Below, piece by piece: positions 4,966 through 10,917 of a stretch of DNA of 10,917 nt (its first letter is position 1; every line of letters begins with the position of its first letter). The translations under genes were made by a program, and so were the position numbers. Origin of the DNA: JBOGEB01 sp050743125 (GTDB lineage: Bacteria; Actinomycetota; Nitriliruptoria; Euzebyales; Egibacteraceae); NCBI GenBank assembly GCA_050743125.1, contig JBOGEB010000153.1, positions 1 to 10,917 on the forward strand, read 5' to 3'. A model generated the notes under the pieces. The model saw only the letters and a list, made by a program, of their open reading frames with translations, ran no database searches and was not told the origin of the DNA.

Positions 4966-5349
4966 GTGGTCGAGGAACCCGGCTCCCCCCGTACCGCCCG
5001 GCTGTGGGATAGCGCAAGTCGTGTCGTGTCGGCGAGGATCGTCTACGCCGAGGCTCGCGCTGCTTTCGCGCAGGCGCATCGCATGCAGCGGTTGACCGCG
5101 CGAGCGTTGCGGCGAGCGGTGTCGGAGTTCGAGCTGATCTACAGGCAGTTGGACCGGGTCGAGATCGACGAACGCCTGGTTCGCCGTGCCGGTCAGCTGG
5201 CGGAACAGCACGCCTTGCGTGGATACGAGGCCGTGCATCTGGCTGCTGCACAGCGACTTCATGACGCCCAGACCGTCCTGGTCTCCGGCGACGCTGCCCT
5301 CTGCCGGGCGGCGCGTGCGCTGGGCATGGCGGTGAGCGCGTGGGACTGA
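4966..5349 (+). CDS. vapC: PIN-domain toxin (VapC family), 5' end out of frame
   Basis: The uninterrupted start-to-stop frame (GTG 4966) gives 127 residues, but the same frame upstream encodes YFDTSALVPLV (from 4936), the standard PIN N-terminus with the first catalytic Asp. No ATG, GTG or TTG precedes it before the in-frame stop at 4900-4902. A GTG at 4928 overlaps the antitoxin stop (GTGA) where a VapC start is expected, but it is in another frame; one missing base (or two extra) near 4931-4936 would give GTG-ATC...TAC-TTT-GAC. Further PIN residues are YAEARAAF (Glu), GYEAVHLAAA (Glu where GYDAVHLA is usual) and VSGDAALCRAA (Asp). The Asp-to-Glu change plus the displaced start suggest a decaying toxin. 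Homology indicates the gene really spans about 4928-5349. Confidence 0.8.
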   Translation: MVEEPGSPRTARLWDSASRVVSARIVYAEARAAFAQAHRMQRLTARALRRAVSEFELIYRQLDRVEIDERLVRRAGQLAEQHALRGYEAVHLAAAQRLHDAQTVLVSGDAALCRAARALGMAVSAWD

Positions 5350-5350
5350 C

Positions 5351-5377
5351 GACGCGCCCGAAGGGCATCTGCGCGTC
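5351..5377 (+). terminator. Stem-loop after the Phd/PIN operon
   Basis: GACGCGC (5351-5357) and GCGCGTC (5371-5377) are exact reverse complements around a 13-nt loop, starting one base after the toxin stop codon. There is no T tract, so it is a weak terminator candidate. Confidence 0.35.
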
Positions 5378-5438
5378 GTGTCTCGGAGGAGTTTCTTCAT
5401 CCTCGAGGTCCACGCCCAACTACGCGAATGTGTCTCAA

Positions 5439-5470
5439 AGCAAAAAAGGCGGGTATGCCCCACTCGCGGG
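5439..5470 (-). terminator. Possible minus-strand terminator
   Basis: Read on the minus strand, a short GC hairpin (GTGGG, loop GCATA, CCCGC) is followed by CTTTTTT. It would stop antisense transcription entering from the GMC gene side. The stem is short and nothing is encoded upstream on that strand, so this is tentative. Confidence 0.2.
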
Positions 5471-5489
5471 CTTACTACGCTGAGGCAGC

Positions 5490-5495
5490 TATCCT
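5490..5495 (+). promoter_or_regulatory. -10-like box upstream of the GMC oxidoreductase gene
   Basis: TATCCT lies 30 bp before the preferred ATG at 5526, at a distance that gives a short leader including the AAAGGA ribosome-binding site. No clear -35 box was found. Confidence 0.25.
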
Positions 5496-5525
5496 GGGCA
5501 GCTCGCACGGTAAAGGATGAAGTCG

Positions 5526-7415
5526 ATGCCCTACATTCCCTATCACAGTGGCTCCTATTCTGATGAGCAGGCCGCTTCGCTGGACCGGCTGCGCGCGCCC
5601 GAGGCGCTTGTTGCCCTCGCGCTGCCGGCAGTCGATGTCTTTCGTGTGCTCTTCCACACGGAGAGCTTTCGGCCCAACCACCAGGTGACGGTCCGCAACG
5701 CCACCGACGGCTGGGAGCGTGACATCTACGGCATCTATCGCGACGGCGCCTGGGTGTTCGAGTTCGAGCGCGCGCGCTACCCCAATCAGCTGGAGATGAA
5801 GTTCGTGCTGGACGGAATGTTCTGGATGAACGGCTTCGATCTGACGTTGGCCACTCACGATCATCATTTTGACGAGCAGTCCGTCCAGTTCCCGGGCGCG
5901 CCGTCCCGCCCACTGCACGGGTACGACAACCTGCGCACCGAAGAGCCCGCCCAGCAGCAGGAGCGGATCCGCAGCAACCTGCAGACCGAGATCGAATACG
6001 ACGTGGTCGTCGTGGGCTCGGGGTTCGGCGGCGGCGTGCTCGCGGACGCGCTGTCCGACAAGGGACGCGAGGTGCTGGTGCTCGAAGCGGGAAGCCTGAT
6101 CTACCCGTCGCACATCACGAATTTGCCGGGCGACTGGCCGGCGCTTCCGGCCTATCACCAGATCGGACACTTCCTCAATCAACCCGGCTCGAATTTCCTG
6201 TTCGGCGTGCAGATGAACCTGGGCGGCCGCTCGGTGTTCTGGTCGGGGTTGATCCCGCGCATGCGCGACTGGGAGCTGACCTTCTGGCCCACGCCGATCC
6301 GGGACTACCTGACCTCGACCGGCTACGCCGCGGCAGAAACCCTGCTGCGCAAGCGCCGCACGCTGGGCCCGTTCCAGAACGCGACGGTGGCGAAGCTGCG
6401 CAGCCAGTTCCCCGAGCACATCGTCGAGGACCTGCCGCAATCCCTGCACCAGCCGAACCTCGGCAACAACGACCAGCTCGGCAACGTCCTGGAGAAATCG
6501 ACTGGCATATTCTCAACCGCCGACCTGCTGCTCGACTCGCTTGCCTACACCGGGCTCGCCGGGCGCGACAACCTGACCGTAAACCTGAACCACTACGTCG
6601 TCCAGGTCGTGACGAGCGGCCGCAAGGCAACCGAGGTCGTGTGCTGGGATTTGGTCGGCAACCAAGAGCGGCGCTACCGCGGCAAGGTCGTCGTGCTCGC
6701 CGCGGGATCGCTGGAAAGCCCCCGAGTGGCGTTGCGCAGCCCCCTGCCCGACCCGAACGGCAAGATCGGGCGGGGGCTCACCGACCATCCGGCGTTCTTC
6801 TCCCGGGAGTACGGGCTGCCGCCCAACAGCGAGTTCGGCGCGATCGGCGACCACGCCAAGGTCTTCATGTCGCACAAGCATGCGTCGCTCTCCCAGCACG
6901 GCTACAACGTCGAGGTCTTGATCAACCCAAAGTACTGGGACGTCCGGCACCCCGACGACGACGTCCGCAAAGAGCGGATCGATTCCGTCACGAACTCGAG
7001 TGTCCGAATGCAGTTCATTCACGCGAGCCACCTCGACGACGACAACTTCATTCAGGACTTTGGCCCTGGCGCGAAGGCCTCGGTGAAGGTGAAGCCCAAC
7101 CTCTCGGGCTCGGGGCTGTTCAACGAGGTCCGTGACCTGCGTAACGACATCCTGACCTTCTTGCACGCGGAACCGTTCGATCCGTCCGAGGGCATGCACT
7201 TCGGCAACGAAGGGACCCCGCACCACGCGGGTGGCACGCTGCGGATGAGCGGCAACGGCACCGGTGTGGTCGACACGGACCTCAAGCTCGAGGCTCTCGA
7301 CAACCTTTACGTGGCCGATAACTCGGTCTTTCCGTTCATCCCGGCGGCCAATCCGGCGTTGACGCTCTCCGCACTGTCGCTGCGGCTCGCCGATCACTTG
7401 CATTCGACCTTGTAA
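5526..7415 (+). CDS. GMC-family FAD-dependent oxidoreductase with an N-terminal extra domain
   Basis: 629 residues from ATG 5526, chosen over ATG 5517 because AAAGGA (5512-5517) is correctly spaced only for the second. Residues about 30-120 form an unusual N-terminal region (NHQVTVRNATDGW, KFVLDGMFWM-x-G-x-DLTL) that resembles a beta-sandwich carbohydrate-binding-type domain; this is inference. Near residue 160 the FAD-binding Rossmann motif appears, VVVVGSGFGGGVLADAL followed by VLVLEAG. A second glucose-methanol-choline signature region is VVVLAAGSLESPRVAL. The C-terminal GMC domain has the catalytic pair: His in HHAGGTLRM (about 565) and Asn in AANPALTLSALSLRLAD (about 608), with the usual LYVADNSVFP between. 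There is no signal peptide. The substrate, an alcohol or sterol-like or sugar hydroxyl, cannot be assigned. It stands alone between a TA operon and a gene fragment. Confidence 0.9.
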   Translation: MPYIPYHSGSYSDEQAASLDRLRAPEALVALALPAVDVFRVLFHTESFRPNHQVTVRNATDGWERDIYGIYRDGAWVFEFERARYPNQLEMKFVLDGMFWMNGFDLTLATHDHHFDEQSVQFPGAPSRPLHGYDNLRTEEPAQQQERIRSNLQTEIEYDVVVVGSGFGGGVLADALSDKGREVLVLEAGSLIYPSHITNLPGDWPALPAYHQIGHFLNQPGSNFLFGVQMNLGGRSVFWSGLIPRMRDWELTFWPTPIRDYLTSTGYAAAETLLRKRRTLGPFQNATVAKLRSQFPEHIVEDLPQSLHQPNLGNNDQLGNVLEKSTGIFSTADLLLDSLAYTGLAGRDNLTVNLNHYVVQVVTSGRKATEVVCWDLVGNQERRYRGKVVVLAAGSLESPRVALRSPLPDPNGKIGRGLTDHPAFFSREYGLPPNSEFGAIGDHAKVFMSHKHASLSQHGYNVEVLINPKYWDVRHPDDDVRKERIDSVTNSSVRMQFIHASHLDDDNFIQDFGPGAKASVKVKPNLSGSGLFNEVRDLRNDILTFLHAEPFDPSEGMHFGNEGTPHHAGGTLRMSGNGTGVVDTDLKLEALDNLYVADNSVFPFIPAANPALTLSALSLRLADHLHSTL

Positions 7416-7429
7416 GACCGCCGTCTCGC

Positions 7430-7549
7430 TCAGCCAGTGACCAGACGCCAGATCGCCATACGCACCTGGCCCGCTGGCACCTCGGGGAGCTCGACCGTCC
7501 ACAGCCGCTGACACCGGGGTCGGTCGCACAGCACCACGACCAGCAGCCA
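7430..7549 (-). pseudogene. Fragment of the small Cys-containing gene found at 8539-8814
   Basis: On the minus strand this encodes WLLVVVLCDRPRCQ, LWTVELPEVPAG and IWRLVTG before a stop at 7430-7432. It matches the C-terminal half of the protein at 8539-8814 (WLPVVVLCDRPRCQ, LWTVEFPEVPAG, IWRLV). Nucleotides 7438-7549 align without gaps to 8562-8673 at about 87 percent. There is no start codon or N-terminal half (nothing homologous beyond 7549), so it is a remnant. Confidence 0.7.
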
Positions 7550-7555
7550 TAACGG

Positions 7556-7591
7556 GTTGCACCGCCCTCCCGCGAGATAGGGGATTGAATC
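7556..7591 (+). repeat. Solitary CRISPR repeat, near-consensus
   Basis: 36 nt matching the array repeat along its full length with one deleted C in the CCCC run and only two substitutions (GTTGCACC for GTCGCACC, and GAATC for GAAGC). It has the same orientation as the array 5 kb upstream. No second repeat follows within the next 140 bp. It abuts the 3'-fragment pseudogene at 7430-7549. The remaining sequence to 7729 contains no recognisable gene. Confidence 0.85.
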
Positions 7592-7729
7592 CAGTCAGAG
7601 GGTCAGCCACGAGAGGCGGAGGTGCTCGCGGAGCAGTTTTCCACAGCCATCGCAGGTCAGGCTGGCGCGTTGCCGGAGCTCGCGGCACAGTGAGCGCTGT
7701 TGTCAGCACGGCTGGGGAGGGGGATCATG

Positions 7730-8495
7730 ATGGTCGATGAGCGAGCGCGGCACGAGCTGTTCGGCCGGCTCGAGGACGTTCTGGGAGCGGAGCGCGCGGT
7801 GACCCTGATGGAGCACCTGCCCCCGGTGGGTTGGGCGGACGTGGCCACCAAGCATGACCTCAGCGCAGAGGTCGGCTTGGTCAGGCGTGACCTNNNNNNN
7901 NNNNNNNNNNNNNNNNNNNNNNNNNNNNNNNNNNNNNNNNNNNNNNNNNNNNNNNNNNNNNNNNNNNNNNNNNNNNNNNNNNNNNNNNNNNNNTGACCTC
8001 AGCGCAGAGGTCGGCTTGGTCAGGCGTGACCTGGCGGCGGTCGAGGAGCGGCTCAATCTCAGGATCGATGGAGTGAGGCAGGAACTCGACTCGAAACTCG
8101 GCTCGGAAGTCGGCTCACTGAGGCACGAGATCGGCGCCTTGGAGCAGAGGCTCGGTGCGGACATCGGCGCCTTGGGGCAGAAGCTCGATTCGGACATGGG
8201 CGCCTTGGGGCAGAAGCTCGGTGCGGACATCGGCGCCTTGGGGCAGAGGCTTGATTCGGACATGGGCTCCTTGGAGCAGAGGCTCGGTGCAGACATCGGC
8301 GCCTTGGGGCAGAAGCTCGATGCGGACATCGGCTCGGTGCGGCAGGAGATCATCACAGCCAAACAGGAGACCGTCGCATTGCTGCGCGCGGAGATCTCGG
8401 ACGGGCTGACGGCTCAGACGAGGACGCTCATGTTCGCTGTGCTCGGCGCGCTGACGAGCATGGCCGCGCTGGTGCTCGCCGTAGCGCACGTTTAG
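7730..8495 (+). CDS. CCDC90/DUF1640-like coiled-coil membrane protein, interrupted by an assembly gap
   Basis: Opens MVDERARHELFGRLEDVLGAERAVTLMEHLPPVGWADVATKHDL, a signature of a widespread actinobacterial coiled-coil family (ALMEHLPPVGWADVATK). A GGAGGGGG tract (7716-7723) precedes ATG 7730; ATG 7727 is equally possible. The frame breaks at the 100-N run, but deleting the N run and one copy of the 39-bp overlap restores a continuous reading frame of about 208 residues. The middle contains 11-residue repeats (D-I/M-G-A-L-G-Q-K/R-L-x-x) over 8127-8348, giving a long hendecad-type coiled coil. The C-terminus, TLMFAVLGALTSMAALVLAVAHV, is a single membrane anchor with a very short tail. The family has no defined biochemical role that I know; a structural or envelope-tethering role is inference. 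Confidence 0.82.
7855..8032. other. Assembly gap: 100 N flanked by a 39-bp identical overlap
   Basis: 7855-7893 and 7994-8032 are identical over 39 bp on either side of exactly 100 N (7894-7993). Merging the two copies removes 139 bases and leaves the gene at 7730-8495 in one continuous frame, which is strong support for a contig overlap that was not collapsed. Confidence 0.88.
8127..8348 (+). repeat. 33-bp tandem repeats within the coiled-coil gene
   Basis: Six complete 33-bp units (8127, 8160, 8193, 8226, 8259, 8292) and a partial seventh (8325-8348). Units alternate in sequence (ATCGGC...GGTGCG / ATGGGC...GATTCG), so a 66-bp higher-order period is visible. Each codes for 11 residues with hydrophobics at spacing 3 and 4, a hendecad coiled-coil pattern. 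Confidence 0.85.
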
Positions 8496-8538
8496 CCAAG
8501 GCTTGGGCTTCTCCCGACCAGCCGGGTCGACCCCTTGC

Positions 8539-8814
8539 TTACCCGTAGCCGCGGGGGCATCTGACCAGACGCCAGATCGATACGCGGTCGTGGCCCGCTG
8601 GCACCTCGGGGAACTCGACCGTCCACAGCCCCTGACACCGCGGCCGGTCGCACAGGACGACCACCGGCAGCCACGACCCGAACTCGTCAGGACGCAGGCG
8701 CACCGGACTCTTGCAGCACGGCTTCCAGCACAGGATCTGGTCGGGGTCGTGGCCGAAGATCGCCGGGCCCGTCACGGTCATCCCGACACCGGCCGTCACG
8801 GGCTCGGGGCTCAT
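8539..8814 (-). CDS. Small Cys-rich hypothetical protein
   Basis: 91 residues. After a Gly/Val-rich start it reads DQILCWKPCCKSPVRLRP, then SWLPVVVLCDRPRCQGLWTVEFPEVPAG, with Cys spaced C-x3-CC and C-x4-C that could bind zinc. I do not recognise the family. G/C-rich third codon positions and conservation of its C-terminal half in the fragment at 7430-7549 support a real gene. Its ATG overlaps the stop of the gene upstream (TGA/ATG, 8811-8814), the end of a three-gene coupled operon read from 9250 leftwards. It ends about 40 bp from the convergent coiled-coil gene. Confidence 0.68.
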   Translation of the reverse strand: MSPEPVTAGVGMTVTGPAIFGHDPDQILCWKPCCKSPVRLRPDEFGSWLPVVVLCDRPRCQGLWTVEFPEVPAGHDRVSIWRLVRCPRGYG

Positions 8815-9056
8815 CGGCGCGCACCCGGTCGGCTGGCTGGTGGGTCTGACCAGACCGCCCGCAGCCCCTCCCGCGGGTCGCTCACGACGTCCAACCGGCG
8901 CGACCGGCCGCAGCCCACGCAGGCCACCTGCTGCGTCAACACCAGGTCCACCGTGTCGCGGGGGAGGCCGATGCGGGCGCGGCAGCAGTCCATCACCACC
9001 ACGATCACCCGGCCGCCCAGCGCCGCCCGGCCCGGATCCGCCCGTCCGGCCGTCAC
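8811..9056 (-). CDS. Small Cys-containing hypothetical protein
   Basis: 81 residues, middle gene of the operon: RVIVVVMDCCRARIGLPRDTVDLVLTQQVACVGCGRSRRLDVV, with a CC pair and a C-x2-C motif (CVGC) that might bind a metal. It has a strong third-position G/C bias. Its start overlaps the upstream stop by four bases (9053-9056) and its stop overlaps the next start by four bases, so all three are probably translated as a unit. Function is unknown to me. Confidence 0.6.
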   Translation of the reverse strand: MTAGRADPGRAALGGRVIVVVMDCCRARIGLPRDTVDLVLTQQVACVGCGRSRRLDVVSDPREGLRAVWSDPPASRPGARR

Positions 9057-9250
9057 TGGTGATCCCGCTCAGGCAGGCCCGGGCCCCACTCCCAGTGCGC
9101 GCGGAGCCAGTGCCAGATCACCGCCCACAACAGCGGACCGGGCGTGCCGGTGCACCTCGGTGTCCACCCGCACTCTGCGCACGAGAACATCGGCGGATCG
9201 TCGCCGTCCACCCTGACGAAAACCGGCTCGCCCACACCCGTTCGGTCCAT
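9053..9250 (-). CDS. Small Cys-containing hypothetical protein, first gene of the operon
   Basis: 65 residues: MDRTGVGEPVFVRVDGDDPPMFSCAECGWTPRCTGTPGPLLWAVIWHWLRAHWEWG. The CAECGW and PRC Cys form a possible zinc ribbon-like site; the Trp-rich helix LLWAVIWHWLRAHW is distinctive. No ribosome-binding site precedes the ATG, but TACGGT (complement of 9258-9263) ends seven bases before it, so this looks like a leaderless transcript. The regulator gene at 9356 ends 105 bp upstream on the same strand. Family not recognised. Confidence 0.62.
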   Translation of the reverse strand: MDRTGVGEPVFVRVDGDDPPMFSCAECGWTPRCTGTPGPLLWAVIWHWLRAHWEWGPGLPERDHQ

Positions 9251-9257
9251 GCCCGAG

Positions 9258-9263
9258 ACCGTA
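9258..9263 (-). promoter_or_regulatory. -10-like box for a leaderless three-gene operon
   Basis: On the minus strand TACGGT is followed by seven bases and then the ATG at 9250, the spacing expected when transcription starts at the start codon. No clear -35 box. A short inverted repeat (TGCGC-TT-GCGCA, 9311-9322) lies further upstream, after the regulator's stop codon. Confidence 0.35.
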
Positions 9264-9355
9264 ACGCCGTCACCCGCCGACAGGACGCGGACCGTGTGAG
9301 CGGTTGGTCGTGCGCTTGCGCAGCGCGAGTCGTCCGCAGGATCGTGTGAGGTCTG

Positions 9356-10564
9356 CTACGCGATGCCGATGCGGCCCGCGAGCCCACGAAGCCCTGGCGT
9401 CGCGGCCTTGCGCTCCCGTCCGAGCAGGACGCTCACGAGTTCGCGAGTCTCGGGGGGGTAGCGGACCGACCCGGGTGAGATCCGCTCGCCTTCCAGCAGG
9501 GCCGCCACGGCGGCGGCGTCCTTGCGGCGCAAGCTGTGGGCCTGGGCGACGCGGACCCAGGTCCAGGCCTGCCGGTGGGGCAGCGGCAGCGCGTCGATGT
9601 CCGTCCGGTCGGCGACCCGCAGCGCCTCGACCGGGTCGCCGACATTGGCCCAACCCGCGATCTCGTTGAACGCCACGTTCGCCGGGCAGAAGGCGGTCCA
9701 CGGGTCGACGTAGCCGTCCGGCAGGAGCTGCGCGACGCGCGCGGCGTCGCCCAGCGCCTCGCGCATGGCCGCGACGTCATCCGTCGCCGTAGCCAGGTGG
9801 CCCATCGAGATCCGCAACGCGCCGAACACCGCCACGCGCTCCGGCCGAGCCTCGTCCAGGCCGGCCTCCAGGAGCGACGCCGCGTCCTGGGCCACCTTGC
9901 CCGCGACGTCGAGGGACCCATGGGCGCGCAGCGCATACCCGAGCCGCCATGCGCTCAAGCCCCGCAGCAGCTCGTCGTCGGCGCGGTCGGCGGCGGCCAC
10001 CGCGCGGTCGGCGGCGAGACAGCGCAGGTGGTTCTCGCCGAGCTGCTCCAGCAGCATCTCCGCGAGCACGTAGCAGCGGGCCAGCAGCCCCCAGGCGCGG
10101 CGGGGATCACGCCCTTCCTGGGCGGCGAGCCGGCCTGCGGCGATCAGGTCGGGCAGCACCAGCGCGAGCTCGGTGTAACGGCCGGCCCAGCGGGTGCGCC
10201 GTGCCCGCTCGACGCGCTCGGCGAGCGCGTCGAGGCTCATCGGCCGGTCCACGGTGGCACGGACGAACGTGTCCGGGCACACCAGCACGGGGACGAGCGC
10301 CGGCATCCCGCGCGGCGCGTCGCGGTGGCCGCCGCCGTTGGGCGGCAGATCGGCCCCCGGACCGGCGAGCTTCGACAGGTCGACCTTCAGGACGGTCGCG
10401 AGCCTGATCAGGGCCACGGCCGCGTCCAGCTGGATCACGCCGCGCTCGACCTGCGACAGCCAGCTTTCGGAGCGGCCGACCTGGTTCGCGCAGACCTCCT
10501 GCGTCAGTCCACGCTGCCGGCGGTAGTAGGCGATCCGCTCGCCGAGCGTCGCGTCGCCCTCCAT
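9356..10564 (-). CDS. XRE-family transcriptional regulator with long helical C-terminal domain
   Basis: 402 residues. Residues about 7-60 hold an XRE/Cro helix-turn-helix: LGERIAYYRRQRGLTQEVCANQVGRSESWLSQVERGVIQLD, with a recognition helix near SESWLSQVE. The rest is Ala/Leu/Arg-rich and mostly helical (for example RRAWGLLARCYVLAEMLLEQLGE, ELLRGLSAWRLGYALRAHG), which resembles TPR-like repeats in actinobacterial regulators of this type. ATG 10564 has AAGGAAGG upstream. It is followed 60 bp upstream on the same strand by a paralog whose last 96 residues are visible. The role of the helical domain (ligand or peptide sensing) is inference. Such genes often sit beside a small DUF397 gene, which is not seen here; the three small downstream genes are the neighbours instead. 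Confidence 0.88.
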   Translation of the reverse strand: MEGDATLGERIAYYRRQRGLTQEVCANQVGRSESWLSQVERGVIQLDAAVALIRLATVLKVDLSKLAGPGADLPPNGGGHRDAPRGMPALVPVLVCPDTFVRATVDRPMSLDALAERVERARRTRWAGRYTELALVLPDLIAAGRLAAQEGRDPRRAWGLLARCYVLAEMLLEQLGENHLRCLAADRAVAAADRADDELLRGLSAWRLGYALRAHGSLDVAGKVAQDAASLLEAGLDEARPERVAVFGALRISMGHLATATDDVAAMREALGDAARVAQLLPDGYVDPWTAFCPANVAFNEIAGWANVGDPVEALRVADRTDIDALPLPHRQAWTWVRVAQAHSLRRKDAAAVAALLEGERISPGSVRYPPETRELVSVLLGRERKAATPGLRGLAGRIGIA

Positions 10565-10624
10565 GCCTGGCCTTCCTTGCTCGGGGGGAACGTCACGACG
10601 AGCGTACCGGCTCGCCGCCGAGGC

Positions 10625-10917
10625 CTACGCGATGCCGATCCGGCGCGCGAGCCCACGAAGCCCTGGCGTCGCGGCCTTGCGCTCCCGTCCGAGCAGGACG
10701 CTCACGAGTTCGCGGATCGCGCGTCGGTAGCGGACCTCCTCGGGCGCGATCCGCTCGGCCTCCAGCATCGCTGCCACGGCGGCGGCGTCCTTGCGGCGCA
10801 AGCTGTGGGCCTGGGCGACGCGGACCCAGGTCCGGGCCTGCCGGTGGGGCAGCGGCAGCGCGTCGATGTCCGTCCGGTCGGCGACCCGCAGCGCCTCGAT
10901 CGGGTCACCGGCCTCGA
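10625..10917 (-). CDS. XRE-family regulator paralog, C-terminal part (partial)
   Basis: The last 96 codons and stop (10625-10627) of a gene whose 5' part lies beyond the right edge. It reads EAGDPIEALRVADRTDIDALPLPHRQARTWVRVAQAHSLRRKDAAAVAAMLEAERI and ends LVSVLLGRERKAATPGLRGLARRIGIA, closely matching the end of the regulator at 9356-10564. The DNA of the two ends is very similar, with alternating identical and divergent blocks. It is expected to be a second HTH regulator in tandem. Confidence 0.85.
   Translation of the reverse strand, partial: EAGDPIEALRVADRTDIDALPLPHRQARTWVRVAQAHSLRRKDAAAVAAMLEAERIAPEEVRYRRAIRELVSVLLGRERKAATPGLRGLARRIGIA

Noticed and set aside
6513..7709. Minus-strand open frame of 398 codons opposite the GMC gene
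   Set aside because: Shadow of the GMC gene; only its part near 7430-7549 shows homology, and that is in another minus frame (the gene fragment).
8503..9216. Plus-strand open frame of 237 codons opposite the three small genes
   Set aside because: Its translation is Pro/Arg/Thr-rich without motifs, while the minus-strand genes show codon bias, coupled overlaps and a conserved paralogous fragment.

Overview
The window is high-GC DNA with strong G/C preference at third codon positions, GTG starts, weak or absent ribosome-binding sites at some genes, and protein families typical of Actinobacteria (the long CCDC90-like coiled-coil protein, XRE regulators with a long helical C-terminus, a GMC oxidoreductase, a membrane-associated-oxidoreductase-like protein). 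Nothing fixes the genus; Frankia/Pseudonocardia/Streptosporangiales-type actinomycetes would fit. The sequence comes from a draft scaffold: two runs of exactly 100 N are each flanked by a direct copy of the same sequence (127 bp and 39 bp), so both look like unmerged contig overlaps rather than biology.

Layout. 1-560 (minus): 5' part of a pentapeptide-like 'membrane-associated oxidoreductase' gene running off the left edge. 789-1237: a HicB-HicA toxin-antitoxin pair with unusual operator-like repeats and a perfect 13-bp hairpin at the start of hicA. 1298-2107: a secreted endonuclease/exonuclease/phosphatase-family protein. 2128-2614: a small CRISPR array of identical 37-nt repeats (four repeats and three spacers once the duplicated contig end is collapsed), with no cas genes and no obvious leader. 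2763-3459: an AbrB-like antitoxin and a PIN-domain (VapC) toxin whose C-terminus is cut off by a one-base frameshift. 3701-4445: an unrecognised gene, apparently frameshifted, whose stop codon lies inside a lone degenerate CRISPR repeat (4439-4475). 4674-5349: a Phd-type antitoxin and a second PIN toxin whose 5' end is out of frame. 5526-7415: a GMC oxidoreductase with an extra N-terminal domain. 7430-7591: a gene fragment duplicated from the locus 1 kb downstream, next to a second lone CRISPR repeat. 7730-8495: a coiled-coil membrane protein with 11-residue tandem repeats, interrupted by the second N run. 8539-9250 (minus): three translationally coupled small genes, all Cys-containing. 9356-10917 (minus): two tandem paralogous XRE-family regulators, the right one cut by the window edge.

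Taken together, 0.8-5.4 kb is an accessory, defence-island-like segment: three toxin-antitoxin systems, a cas-less CRISPR array, solitary CRISPR-like repeats all in one orientation, and several frame-disrupted genes. The most interesting possibility is that the degenerate repeat at 4439-4475 heads a crRNA-like regulatory RNA: the 15 nt right after it match the nearby vapC toxin gene at 14 positions, including the first nine. That geometry recalls CRISPR-repressed toxin-antitoxin (CreTA-type) systems, but it is an untested inference and could equally be a decayed array plus chance or coding similarity.
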